Below are positions 11,425 to 21,449 of a DNA stretch of 64,000 nt, in pieces. The notes under the pieces were generated by a model. It was not told where the DNA came from. It was given only the letters and a program-made list of their open reading frames with translations, and made no database searches. The DNA comes from Solenopsis invicta (lineage: Eukaryota; Arthropoda; Insecta; Hymenoptera; Formicidae). The number at the start of each line of letters is the position of its first letter. The first letter of the stretch is position 1. The stretch is taken from assembly GCF_016802725.1 (NCBI RefSeq), contig NC_052671.1:18459231-18523230 (forward strand), given 5' to 3'. Made by a program: the position numbers and the translations under genes.

Positions 11425-11637
11425 ACTTGCAACTTTCGCCCGGATTCTTCGACGCACGCCTATTGCTCCCCTCCCACCGCTCGCGTCTTAGCAACGGCGC
11501 CGCCGGACGGCGTAACGGTCCTGAGACGATGTATCGCGCTCCTTAGTTACGCCGTCCGGCGGCGCCGTTGCTAAGGCGCGAGCGGTGGGAGGGGAGCAAT
11601 AGGCGTGCGTCGAAGAATCCGGCCGAAAGTTGCAAGT
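11425..11637. mobile_element. GC-rich hairpin MITE
   Basis: Near-perfect palindrome. Left arm: ACTTGCAACTTTCG, ATTCTTCGACGCACGCC, GCTCCCCTCCCACCGC and CGCCGCCGGACGGCG. The right arm is the mirror, ending GAAAGTTGCAAGT. The arms are about 90 bp with a loop of about 32 bp. It is strikingly GC-rich inside an AT-rich transposon and lies exactly where the left terminal repeat of element 1 stops. I could not settle its target duplication. Confidence 0.85.
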
Positions 11638-11869
11638 AGCTAACAGCACTGCGATACCTAATGCTAATAATCAACGATTTAAAAAAACTAAACAATTACG
11701 TTTGATTTAAGATTTATAAAATTATTGTTATAATAAAGTTTTATTCCTATCTTTCTTACTCACTTCTGCATAATTGAAAAATTTACTATTTAAAGTTGCT
11801 TAAATTTAAAAATTTCAAACATACATACAGGGTATGTAGGTAATTACATTCACAAGTTACCTTTCCAGA

Positions 11870-12934
11870 ATGGTTGATTATAGTCCTAATGAGATTGTTG
11901 ATATTATATTAGTTTTAGGGGAGTGTCATAGCAATTACAATGCAGCATCAAGGCTTTATGCTCAACGTTTTCCTGAAAGGCAACATCCAACTGATATGAC
12001 AATACGTAGTTTAGTCCAAAGAGCTCGCAATGGACATCTTGTTCGTCAACGTCAACATCATGAATATGAGGAAAATGATGCGCGAGCTGTAACTATTTTA
12101 GCAATACTTCACCTTAATCCTCATGTTAGTACTCGCCAGATTGAAAGGGAAATAGGTATACCACAAAGAACTGTTGTTAGAATTTTAAGAGCTCTAAATT
12201 ATCACCCTTTCCACATCACTCTTACGCAGGCTTTACAGCCTAATCATCATCTGATGCGTATTGCTTTTTGCCAGTGGGCTTTACAAATGTTACACGATGA
12301 TCCTAATTTTTTTAGGTATGTGCTTTTCTCAGATGAGGCTAAATTTTATAGTGACGGACAACTGAATAGACACAACTGCCATTATTGGTCAGATGTTAAT
12401 CCCCACTGGTATAGGCCAATAGATCATCAAAATCGATAGAGTATTATGTTGTGGTGCGGTATTGTAAATGGTTATTTGATTGGACTTTATTTTTTTGAAG
12501 AGAACGTTGATAGACACAGTTACTTATCGTTGCTAAGAGATCACTTACCAGGCTTATTAGAAGATGTTGACTTAGCAACAAAAGCAAGAATGTGGCTTCA
12601 ACAAGATGGTGCTGCACCGCATTATGCACTCATTGTACGTGCCTTTTTAAATGCCAGTTACAATGACAGATGGATTGGACGAAGGGATCCAGTTGAATGG
12701 CCTCCTTGCTCACCAGATTTGACGTCGCCTGATTTCTTTTTATGGAGATACTTGAAAAATGTTGTTTTTGCTGAACGACCAACCACAAGAGATGATTTTA
12801 TGGACCGCATTCGTAGAGCTTGTGCAGCCATTCCTAGAGCTACCTTGCTTAGAACTGTGGATAGTTTTCAAAACAGCTTGCAGTTATGCCTCGAAGCCAA
12901 CGGAGGTAATTTTGAACAATTACTCCGTGGGTAA
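11870..12934 (+). pseudogene. DD41D transposase 1, one in-frame stop
   Basis: Tc1/mariner-superfamily transposase whose N-terminus (YSPNEIVDI...LGECHSNYNAASRLY) matches the DUF4817-type helix-turn-helix common in insect transposons. The ATG at 11,870 is the natural start; the frame is 354 codons plus a stop at 12,932-12,934. Catalytic residues are FSDE, QQDGAAPH and SPDLTSPDFFLW, with 41 residues between the second and third Asp. The only lesion I see is TAG at 12,437-12,439, where the family has Trp (R-W-S before the WCGI motif). Everything downstream stays in frame. Confidence 0.9.
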
Positions 12935-12956
12935 TTCACTTAAATTACAGTGTCAG

Positions 12957-13110
12957 TGAGAGGCGAGGGGACTCACGATAATCAAGCACCCCGACGTGAG
13001 AGGCAAGGGGACTCACGATAATCAAGCACCCCGACGTGAGAGGCAAGGGGACTCACGATAATCAAGCACCCCGACGTGAGAGGCAAGGGGACTGACGATA
13101 ATCAAGCACC
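12957..13110 (+). repeat. 40-bp minisatellite (4 copies)
   Basis: The unit contains GTGAGAGGCAAGGGGACTC, ACGATAATCAAGC and ACCCCGAC, spaced at 12,961, 13,001, 13,041 and 13,081. It starts 23 bp after the transposase stop codon. Its relative at 20,891-21,424 sits in the same place and orientation relative to the transposase of element 2. Confidence 0.95.
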
Positions 13111-13947
13111 CTAAAGGAAACAGAACTTACTACGTCCACGTTGTTGTTTCCGGGTAACGCTAAAAGTAAGATGAAAGTGCTTTTGACCTTGATATGATCT
13201 TGATATGACCTTCAAAAGGTCAGGTCAAAAAACTAAAAAATCCCTATGCTCATGTAAAACGTGCCATTGTTTAAGAGCCCATTGTCAAGAAACAGGTTCT
13301 GCGGTCAAAAATAGGGTTTACTAATCAAAAAATGCGTTATGAGCCTCAAACAACCTTGAAAATTGACCTCAAGGTCAAGCTAGTCAAAGTAATTAACACT
13401 TTTACAATTCATTGACTTTGTTTAAGCATTATGCACATTTGTGTTACCCAGAAAACCACGTCATTTCAGAAAAAGTACACCAGATTGTTTTTCAGGCATT
13501 TCACCTTCATTTTTTACCTTTCCAAGGTCACAAAAACAATTTTTTATCAGACGAGTTTGATGTAAAATTTTCCGCTCTTTCGAAATCCGCAATCAAAAAT
13601 AGGGTGTCCCATTTAAAAAAACCATCGTGACCTTGAAATAATCTTCAAAATTGACCTCAAGGTCAAAACCAATGGTACAATTGAATGACCCTCTGTCCTG
13701 GTCAACTTTTATCTAAACTATTTTTTTGTAGATACCGTTATTTGGAAGATATTCGGGTCCATAGACTAAAATGACTCACCCTGTATATCACAAAAAAATT
13801 AAATACAGAAAATCAGAATGACAATAATTTTTAAAAACCAAGTACTTCTACAAATGAAATGTTTCTTGATGAATCTATTGAAGAATTAACTACAACAGAA
13901 GAATCTTTCTTAACTGGTTTGTTAAAATTTTTATATAAAGTTTTATA

Positions 13948-15170
13948 CCCTAGTTGCAATTTTCTGCAAGACTGCTGTAAATTTTGCAGCAGATTCTTGA
14001 AAGATTCTGCCAACAGGACGTTATGATCTGCTTCCTCATTCTGTTCAATTCTTCTGAAAGATTCTGCAGTCAGATTCTTACAAGAAACTTGCAAGAAACT
14101 TGCACATATCTCTGTTGGCAAATTCTTGCAAGAAACTTGAATGTATCTGTTGTAAATCTAGCAACAGTTTTTCAAGATATTTGCTACATACTCTAGTAGC
14201 AATTTTCTGCAAGACTACTGTAAATCTTGCAGTAGATTCTTAAAAGATTCTGCCAACAGGACGTTATGATCTGCTTCCTCATTCTGTTCAATTCTTTTGA
14301 AAGATTCTGCAGTCAAATTCTTGCAAGAAATTTGTATATATATCTGCTGCAACATTTGTAAAATTCTTTCACCAAAATATTTTAGTATAGTCTTAAAATG
14401 GATTAAAAACAGATTAAATTTGAATTAAACATTTCATTTATGTACAAGATTAAATAACAATACAAATTGTTATTTACATGTAAAAATATAAAATTTTATG
14501 TGGAACAGCGTTCCACACACACGTCATGTTTGAAAAAAATGGGAGCGAGTATTCGTCTTGAGGTTACAACACGGAGCTCATAAAAATCTCACTGGAGTAT
14601 GAACTGAGAAGTCGGCCGCGGTGGCGCCTATATATAACGCCTGTGACCGCACTTGATTCACGAGAAGATCTTCCGCAGCGTGACCACCTAGCGGTGGCAC
14701 TAGCACTCACTTGTTAAATCCTTTTTATTCCGAAATTGTTATAAACCTTGCAGCAGATCTTTCTGCCGCTGATTAAGCAGAAGCTATACAATATCTGCAC
14801 AAGATCTGCGCGCTATTTCTGTTGTAAGAAACTTACAGAAATCTGCAGATCATATTTGTGCATTATTTGCACAAGATCTGCACGCTACTTCTGTTAAAAG
14901 AAACTTATGTCATTTTGCTGAAGAACTTTACTAGACTGCTTACAGACTGCAATTGCGGGAAGAATCTGCTTCAAGATAGCTCAATATCTGTACCAAGTTT
15001 CTGCAAGCAGTTTATATACAAGTACAATGCACGAATATTGAAGCAGTCTGCTAGCAATCTGCCAGCATGGCTCTTTTGGGAATAATCTTCTGCATATCTG
15101 ACTCAATTCTACTGCAATTAACTGCACGCAGATTCTGTCCTGCAGAAAATGCCAGAAAATGCTACTAGGG
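13948..15170. mobile_element. element 'b': CCC...GGG nonautonomous transposon
   Basis: The ends are CCCTAGTTGCAATTTTCTG and, inverted, CCCTAGTAGCATTTTCTGG. TA flanks both sides (13,946-13,947 and 15,171-15,172). The arms consist of reiterated CTTGCAAGA, TCTGCAG and GATTCTGC motifs in both orientations. The left arm contains a duplication with a shift of about 245 bp (13,950-14,120 against 14,194-14,350). Part of the shared core lies at 14,395-14,745. It is inserted in coding DNA of the P-like transposase. Confidence 0.82.
14395..14745 (+). repeat. conserved core, copy 2 (left-truncated)
   Basis: Aligns with the right two thirds of the core at 3,695-4,210, from the ATTAAATTTGAATTAAACAT block to CACTTGTTAAATCC. 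Confidence 0.85.
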
Positions 15171-15475
15171 TATAAAGTTATCTAACTTTATTTATAAAAT
15201 ATTATATATATTTTAAAACTTTTGAACATTAATATGTTATATTGTTTTTAGATAAATTTCAAGATTGCACTGTAAGACTCGAGGAAAAGATTTTTATTGA
15301 TAGGGGTTCTTCTCTAATAAATTTATCTGAAAATTCAAATTTGAAAGTTCATCGTTCAACATTTGTTAGTCCTTAACATTTGCCAGATGACAAAGATGAC
15401 ACGAAATTTTTGAAAGCTTTGTTGGAAGAATATAAACAAAAACCACAACAAACGTTTAAAATGCAAAATCAAACA

Positions 15476-15536
15476 AAAGACACTATAACAAGTATCAAAA
15501 TCTAAAGCAGATTTTGATACTTGTTATAGTGTCTTT
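15476..15536. repeat. perfect 28-bp inverted repeat with 5-bp loop
   Basis: Left arm AAAGACACTATAACAAG..., ending AAAATCT at 15,503; loop AAAGC; right arm AGATTTTGATACTTG..., ending at 15,536. All 28 positions pair. It lies in P-like transposase coding DNA and breaks the frame, so it is probably a local inverted duplication. Confidence 0.95.
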
Positions 15537-16689
15537 AAAATCAAAATTAGATAAGAATCACTTGAATGTTTTAAAGGAAATAAGTAAGTCTAATAAAGAT
15601 TTAAAAAAAAAAATAGTTTTGAAATCTAATAACAATAAAATTGATAGACAATACAGCCCTGAATTAAGATTATTTGCATTAACTTTAAATTATTATAGTC
15701 CGAAAGCTTATGATTATGTTAGAAAAAAATTTGATTGTCTTTTACCTTATCCAAAAACCTTATATAAATGGTACACTTCCATAAATGGAAATCCCGGTTT
15801 TAATTCGGAAGCTTTAAAATTAATTGAAGAACGTTGTAAAGATGTTAATTATCCTTTGTTCGGAGCTGTTATATTCGATAAAGTGGAATATAAAGAGTAA
15901 AGTTGAACGAGTAGGCTCAAAGGTGCATGATCGACTTTGGTGGTATGGAGAAACATATTGCTATTAATGATCCTAACAAATTAGCTAAACAGGATTTGGT
16001 TTTTACTGTTGTGTGCATGAATGGATCATGGAAAATTCCGTTTGGTTACTTTTTTATAGATTCATTAAAAGCTGATACAAAAAACTCGCTTATTTTAATA
16101 AGCTTAGAATTGCTACATGCATCTGGAATTTCTGTAATTTCTTTGACATTTGATGGTACTTCTGTAAATATGTCTATCATGAAACAGTTAACTGGTTTTC
16201 ATATTGATAAAGAATATCAAAATAACAATTTGCAGACATATTTTCTACATCCTGTCATTGAAAAGGTCTTCATATTTTTGGATCCATCACATATGTTAAA
16301 ATTAGTACGAAATTGTTTAGGCGATTTTCGCACTATTATTGCAGAAAATGGGGAAGTATCATAGAAATTTCTCTAACAACTACACACTATTCAGGAAAAA
16401 GAAGAACTGTATTTAGCAAATAAATTACGCAGTAAACATTTAAATTATCGAAAGCAGAAAATGAAAGTTTGACTTGCAGCCCAATTATTTAGTAATAATG
16501 TTGCCGATTTAATGACAGTTTCAAAAAATATGAATATTTCTTTATTTAAAGATAGCATTGCTACAATCCGTTTTATAAATTTATTTAATGATCTTTTTGA
16601 TATTATGAATAGTAAAAGTTTAAAAAGCTCACATTTTTAAAAACCGTTACAATATTTTGAAGAAAATGAGAACCAACAAAATCATATTA

Positions 16690-17576
16690 GGAGTACAAAT
16701 TGAAAACCGCCGTTTTCCAGTAGATGGCGCCAGCGGTAAATGCTGGCGCCAAACGTTAGATCAAAAATTTTTAATGTAAGGTTGGGCATCTGGCAACAAT
16801 TCCTTATCATTGCAGTTGTGAATTTTTATCGGCGTTATATATTTTTTTGTGATCGAAAAGTCGAAATTTGTGCCCAATAAGCGTCATTTGCGGGAAGTTT
16901 TGCTTTTTGCCTTCAATTCGAAAAAATCTGCGGCTGAGGCGCGTCGAATGATTGTAAAAACTTAGGCTTCCATTAGTGAAAGAACGTGTCGAGAATGGTT
17001 TCAACGCTACAAAAGTGGTGATTTTGGCATAAAGGACAAGGAGCGTCCCAGATCGGTGAAAAAGTTTGAAGGCGCAAAGTTAGAGGTATTATTGGGGTGA
17101 AACCATCACAGAACGTCGCTATCAAGCACAACTAATGCGTTTGAGCCAAGCATTGCAGGAAAAACGGTCACAATACGAGCAAATACACGAAAAAGTGATT
17201 TTGCTGCACGACAACGCTCGGCCACATGTTGCTCAGGTCGTTAAAACCTATCTGGAAACATTGAAATGGGACGTCTTACCTCATCCGCCGTATTCTCCTG
17301 ACATCGCCCCTTCAGATTACCACTTGTTTCGATCAATGGCGCATGGCCTGGCTGAGCAGCACTTCCATTATTACGAAAAGGCCAAAAACTGGGTCGATTC
17401 GTGGATCTCCGCAAAAGACGAGCAGTTTTTTCGACGCGGGATTCGTATGCTGCCCGAAAGGTGGGAGAAAGTAGTGGCCAGCGATGGACAATACTTTCAA
17501 GAATAAGTATGTAACCATTTTTCAACAATCAATCCTCAAATTTTGATAAAAAACGGCGGTTTTCAATTTGTACTCC
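16690..17576 (+). mobile_element. internally deleted mariner (DD34D)
   Basis: Ends GGAGTACAAATTGAAAACCG and CGGTTTTCAATTTGTACTCC with TA on both sides. At 887 bp it is shorter than a full mariner. The N-terminal helix-turn-helix part (about 16,800-17,085) joins directly to WGETITERRYQAQLMRL, so the middle with the first catalytic Asp is missing. It sits in the P-like transposase. Confidence 0.92.
17100..17506 (+). pseudogene. C-terminal mariner transposase fragment
   Basis: The open frame includes VILLHDNARPHVA, YSPDIAPSDYHLFRSM and a C-terminus ending ASDGQYFQE. The spacing between the HDN and SDY aspartates is 34 residues. The sequence resembles the mellifera-type mariners common in Hymenoptera. 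It lacks the first catalytic Asp because of the internal deletion. Confidence 0.9.
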
Positions 17577-19025
17577 TAATAATAAAACTATTTTTGCAAA
17601 ATTACTCGAATGTAAAAATTATATTCTTAATTTGAAAACAAAAAACTCAAAAAAACTTATTTTTACTAAAAGAAAGGTGGGGTTTGTTGGATTTTAATTT
17701 GTATTCATAGTCTCCAGCAATTATATCGTGAATTATGTGAAAATGAAAAGGTTTTAAAATATATACCATCTTACAAAGTGAGTCAAGATCACATAGAATT
17801 GCTTTTTGGTTGTATAAGAGCACATAATGGTTGTAACAATAATCCTACAGTTCGTCAATTTGTTGCTATATTTAAAAAAATTTTAGTATATCATGAACAT
17901 CGCACAGATAATACAGGTAATTGTATATCATAAGAAAATATTTTTATATTATATATAACATGAAAAATAAATCTGGTGAATGTAATTAATATGACTTCGC
18001 TATCAATCAAACATGTCTTAGCTGAAACAAATGACAAAGAAGATGGAAGCATAATTGACAAAAATATTGATAGGGATACAGAAAGATTATCAATGTTAAT
18101 TCAGAATTTTGACACATACTCATATGTAACACATCCATGTACTGTATTAGAAGTTGCGCAAACAATTATTTCTTACATAGCAGGTTTTGTTGTTCGATCT
18201 TTACAGAGAAAAATAAAATGTGAATATTGCTTAAAAGCTTTAGAAAGTTCTATATCATCAAATTCGTCTTTAATTTCAATAAAAAGTAGAGAATTTTTAA
18301 TTTATTCATCGTCTGATGTAATTTTTATTTGTACGCTGAAAAAAAAATAAAAATGTGTCTTCATAAAAGTGGTGGAAAATTATTATTAAAAAAATTTTTG
18401 GATCAGTTTTTAATGAATCTTGTAAAAAGGTCATTAATAAGTTGTAGTTTACTTTTTTCAAGTTTAAAAGATCATGATAACGATCAAAACACTTTAGAAT
18501 CCCATTCAATTTATCTTACCAAAGCTATAATTAAAAAATTCATCAAAATTAGATTACATTATATTTGCTCTAAGACTGTCGATAAAAGTATTAGTGATAG
18601 ACAAAAGTTTACTAAATTAATTCAGCATAAACATCAATAAATGTTTATGGTAAATATATTTAAATATTTTTTTGTTGAGATTCTATAGAATTATTAATTT
18701 AATAATTTCTGAAAAAGATCCCCAAATCTTTATTTTTTCAGAGTTCATTTTTTAGTTTGTTTTTATATGTAAAATATTATTTAGTATGTTTGTATACTAG
18801 CTTATTACATTGCTAAATGTGTTATATATTATAAAATAATTAAAGGAAAGTTTAATGTAAAAGATTAACCAAATTTTAAACTTTATTATTCTGCACTGTT
18901 GATTTCACACATACGCTGTTCATGTTTTATATGTGTGCGATCTTTGAAACTAAAATGTTAACTCCCCGCCGCGAACGTGCCTCGCCCCTGTAGATTATGC
19001 ACCGTCCCTCTATTCCTAAGTGCGT

Positions 19026-19170
19026 GGGGCCGATTCCAATAGCACACGGGACCAATAGCATACCACCACTCGCAGAGGCCGATGCCTAAAGTTTTTCCGT
19101 TGGTTTGGTTAGATAAGTTAAGATGATTGGTTGGTGGGCTATCGCACCGTGCGCTATCGGATCCCGTCCC
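19026..19170. mobile_element. 145-bp MITE of the GATAGCGCAC family
   Basis: GGGGCCGATTCCAATAGCAC at the left and GTGCGCTATCGGATCCCGTC at the right are imperfect inverted ends. The middle (GCCGATGCCTA, CCGTTGGTTTGGTTAGATAAG, GATTGGTTGGTGGGCTATCG) matches 57,751-58,046 and 59,342-59,484. A clear target duplication is not visible here. Confidence 0.8.
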
Positions 19171-19550
19171 TATAAAGTTAGGTTAGATTAGATACTCGAA
19201 CTTATTCGTCTTATTCATCAACGTTAATTTACTCTTTAAAAATAAAAATGGTAAAATGTATAGCACCGGGATGTTTTATCACGACAAATTCTTTAGACAA
19301 ATATAAAAATAAATTTCAGAAAGTACTGGAATAAAATATAAAAATTAGTTTCCACAGGTAAAAAATTATATTAATCTTATTAATACGTAATATTTTATTT
19401 TTATTAATATAAAAAAAATATTTTCTTTCTTGATACTATTGATGTGTGTGTCTGTTGATACTTTATTTAACCAACCTGGCGCCCCCTTCCCCCGCCCCCA
19501 CCGCAAAGGTGTCTTTTCTCTGTAGATTATGCACCGTCCTTTTATTCCTA
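19171..19550 (+). mobile_element. internally deleted P-like derivative
   Basis: From GTTAGGTTAGATTAGATAC it follows 10,330-10,600 of the P-like element, including a THAP exon 1 (ATG at about 19,249, MVKCIAPGCF), the donor CACAGGTAAAA and the start of the intron. It then jumps to the 3' end TGTAGATTATGCACCGTCC...TATTCC. THAP exon 1 has a stop and a small insertion. It is a deletion derivative of the kind that gives rise to MITEs. Confidence 0.78.
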
Positions 19551-19753
19551 AATTTATACTGCATCCGATGTGCGTCGTACAACGCTCCGCAACCAATCAG
19601 AAAGCAAGATTTTGCTTTGTACTATCGGACAAAAAGAATAAGATGAGTGGAAGCGTTGCGTATTTGTGGCGACTGGTTAGTTCCCCCTCTATCCGCCTAG
19701 TGAGTTAGAGTCTAGGGAAGCCAGGCACGTTCCCAGGCACGTTCCCAGGCCAG

Positions 19754-19788
<35 letters not shown>
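19754..19788. repeat. CA microsatellite
   Basis: About 18 CA units after a duplicated CAGGCACGTTCC motif. It directly abuts the next mariner-like end. Confidence 0.95.
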
Positions 19789-19790
<2 letters not shown>

Positions 19791-19792
<2 letters not shown>

Positions 19793-20195
19793 GAGTGTCC
19801 GGAAACTTATTCGAATTTGCACGGCGCGACGGTCTGAATTTGCCGCACCGGGTGTACATACACTGCAAAAATCAAATGTGTTATTTATCAAATGTGTAAG
19901 GAGTAGCTTCAGTTAAAATAACACATTTGATTTTTGCAGTGTATGTACACGCGGTGAGACAAATTCAGACCGTCGCGCCGTGCCAATTCAAACAATAACG
20001 CGTCACCTTTATTGCCGCGCGCCGATGGCCACCGAGTTAGGCGCGATGGCGTATCATCACCGCACATTGGCTTAGACGTTTTATTTTATAAATCAATAAT
20101 TATAACGAATATCGCAAAATGGTATAAGACTTTTTTATCCCTTCATCTCCTTTATATTCTCAAAACGGTAGGTTCCCTAAGTCCCGGACACCCTG
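19791..20195. mobile_element. mariner-like MITE with nested hairpin
   Basis: Ends CAGAGTGTCCGGAAACTTA and AAGTCCCGGACACCCTG resemble those of the DD41D elements; TA precedes the left end. It is 405 bp with no transposase. A hairpin, CACTGCAAAAATCAAATGTG to its mirror ending TTTTTGCAGTG (19,861-19,941), is nested in it. Mirror copies of TCTGAATTTG and CGGCGCGACGG flank that hairpin. Confidence 0.72.
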
Positions 20196-20196
20196 C

Positions 20197-20232
<36 letters not shown>

Positions 20233-20279
20233 GTATATTATATATTATATATATAATATATAAAATATATATTATATAT

Positions 20280-20332
<53 letters not shown>
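20196..20332. repeat. TA microsatellite
   Basis: Alternating TA with ATTATA interruptions. It separates two mariner-like elements. Confidence 0.95.
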
Positions 20333-20337
<5 letters not shown>

Positions 20338-20890
20338 GGTGTTTTAGACCACACGTACACCCCTTTTCTCTTCGCAGGATTAGGACCAATCAAAAATATG
20401 TTCATACGAAAGTTGTAGGGTTTCAAAAGATCTATTCAATGATCTTATCAGTTTGACCTTGGATGGCGTCGCCAAGGTCAGATCGAAATCACATTAAGTT
20501 TTTAAATGGAACACCCTATTTTTGATTCCAGAATCTAATAGCTGGTGTCAAGACCTTTCCAAAACACTATAAGAATGTTTATTTTCGTTGACTACTTTCA
20601 GAGTTGTGCGGCTTGAAAGTTACACTACCGCCAGCATCAGCATTACTCAAGATGTACCATGTGGTGGTTACTTAGTCGGATTTAATCTTGTGTGTGGGTG
20701 TGTGCATACGTGCATGCGTATGTGTATGGGGGAGGAAAAGGGGAGTCAAAGTTTTATGTACTCTGCTTTTGTTTATTAACTGGATTGATTATGTTTGATG
20801 ATCAATCATGTCCAGATTGAATGTATGCATTTTCCCGTGCTTAGCATTATCCAGAATGAACGACGTGGACGTGACGAGAATTTCATCCCA

Positions 20891-21424
20891 TTGGGGTGCT
20901 TGATTCACGTGAGTCCCCTTGCCTCTCACGTTTGGGGTGCTTGATTCACGTGAGTCCCCTTGCCTCTCACGTTTGGGGTGCTTGATTCACGTGAGTCCCC
21001 TTGCCTCTCACGTTTGGGGTGCTTGATTCACGTGAGTCCTCTTGCCTCTCACGTTTGGGGTGCTTGATTCACGTGAGTCCTCTTGCCTCTCACGTTTGGG
21101 GTGCTTGATTCACGTGAGTCCCCTTGCCTCTCACGTTTGGGGTGCTTGATTCACGTGAGTCCCCTTGCCTCTCACGTTTGGGGTGCTTGATTCACGTGAG
21201 TCCCCTTGCCTCTCACGTTTGGGGTGCTTGATTCACGTGAGTCCCCTTGCCTCTCACGTTTGGGGTGCTTGATTCACGTGAGTCCCCTTGCCTCTCACGT
21301 TTGGGGTGCTTGATTCACGTGAGTCCCCTTGCCTCTTACGTTTGGGGTGCTTGATTCACGTGAGTCCCCTTGCCTCTCACGTTTGGGGTGCTTGATTCAC
21401 GTGAGTCCCCTTGCCTCTCACGTT
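20891..21424 (-). repeat. 41-bp minisatellite (13 copies)
   Basis: The unit contains TTTGGGGTGCTTGATTCACG and TGAGTCCCCTTGCCTCTCAC, with exact 41-bp spacing from 20,900. Copies are nearly identical (a few CCTCTT or TCTTACG variants). On the minus strand the array follows the transposase stop and corresponds to the 40-bp array of element 1. Confidence 0.97.
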
Positions 21425-21449
21425 CGGGAATGAATGAGTGTATGTTTTG

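Larger units (their letters stand above)
11063..13783 (+). mobile_element. DD41D mariner-related element 1
   Basis: The ends are CAGGGTGAGTCATTTTA and TAAAATGACTCACCCTG, with TA on each side. Inverted terminal regions extend about 355 bp to a point near 11,420 and 13,425. It carries the transposase at 11,870-12,934, a 40-bp minisatellite just downstream, and a GC-rich hairpin MITE. It inserted in the third exon-like part of the P-like transposase. The identity of the two terminal regions is high, so it is moderately young. Confidence 0.92.
15537..18637 (+). pseudogene. P-element/THAP9-like transposase, catalytic body
   Basis: Successive fragments carry P-element transposase motifs. 15,537-15,900 has YSPELRLFALTL, PKAYDYVRKKFD and NGNPGFNSEA. 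15,927-16,364 has FTVVCMNGSWKIPFGYFF, LTFDGTSVN and FLDPSHMLKLVRNCLG. About 16,370-16,685 has LANKLRSKH, KMKV and AAQLFSNNVADLM. After the mariner insertion, about 17,590-17,930 has SQDHIELLFGCIRAHNGC and NNNPTVRQF. 17,976-18,350 has ISYIAGFVVRSL, and 18,350-18,640 has KIRLHYICSKTVDKS. Frame changes and stops between pieces, three insertions and an inverted duplication at 15,476 show it is dead. The motifs and their order make the family call strong. Confidence 0.9.
10171..19020 (+). mobile_element. P-like (THAP) DNA transposon, multiply interrupted
   Basis: Inverted ends are seen: CTTAAAAATAGAGGGACGG at 10,171 and CCGTCCCTCTATTCCTAAG ending at 19,020, continuing inward as GCATAA / TTATGC. 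Inside is a P-element/THAP9-like transposase in exons. Three insertions enlarge it: a DD41D element (11,063-13,783), element b (13,948-15,170) and a mariner (16,690-17,576). Without them it would be about 4 kb. I could not identify a clear 8-bp target duplication at the proposed ends. Confidence 0.8.

Noticed and set aside
13948..15170. Element b as a piggyBac-type element because of its CCC...GGG ends
   Set aside because: The flanking duplication is TA, not TTAA, and the ends match elements a and c.
20891..21424. CRISPR-like regular repeat
   Set aside because: Units are contiguous 41-bp tandems with no unique spacers, inside a eukaryotic transposon.
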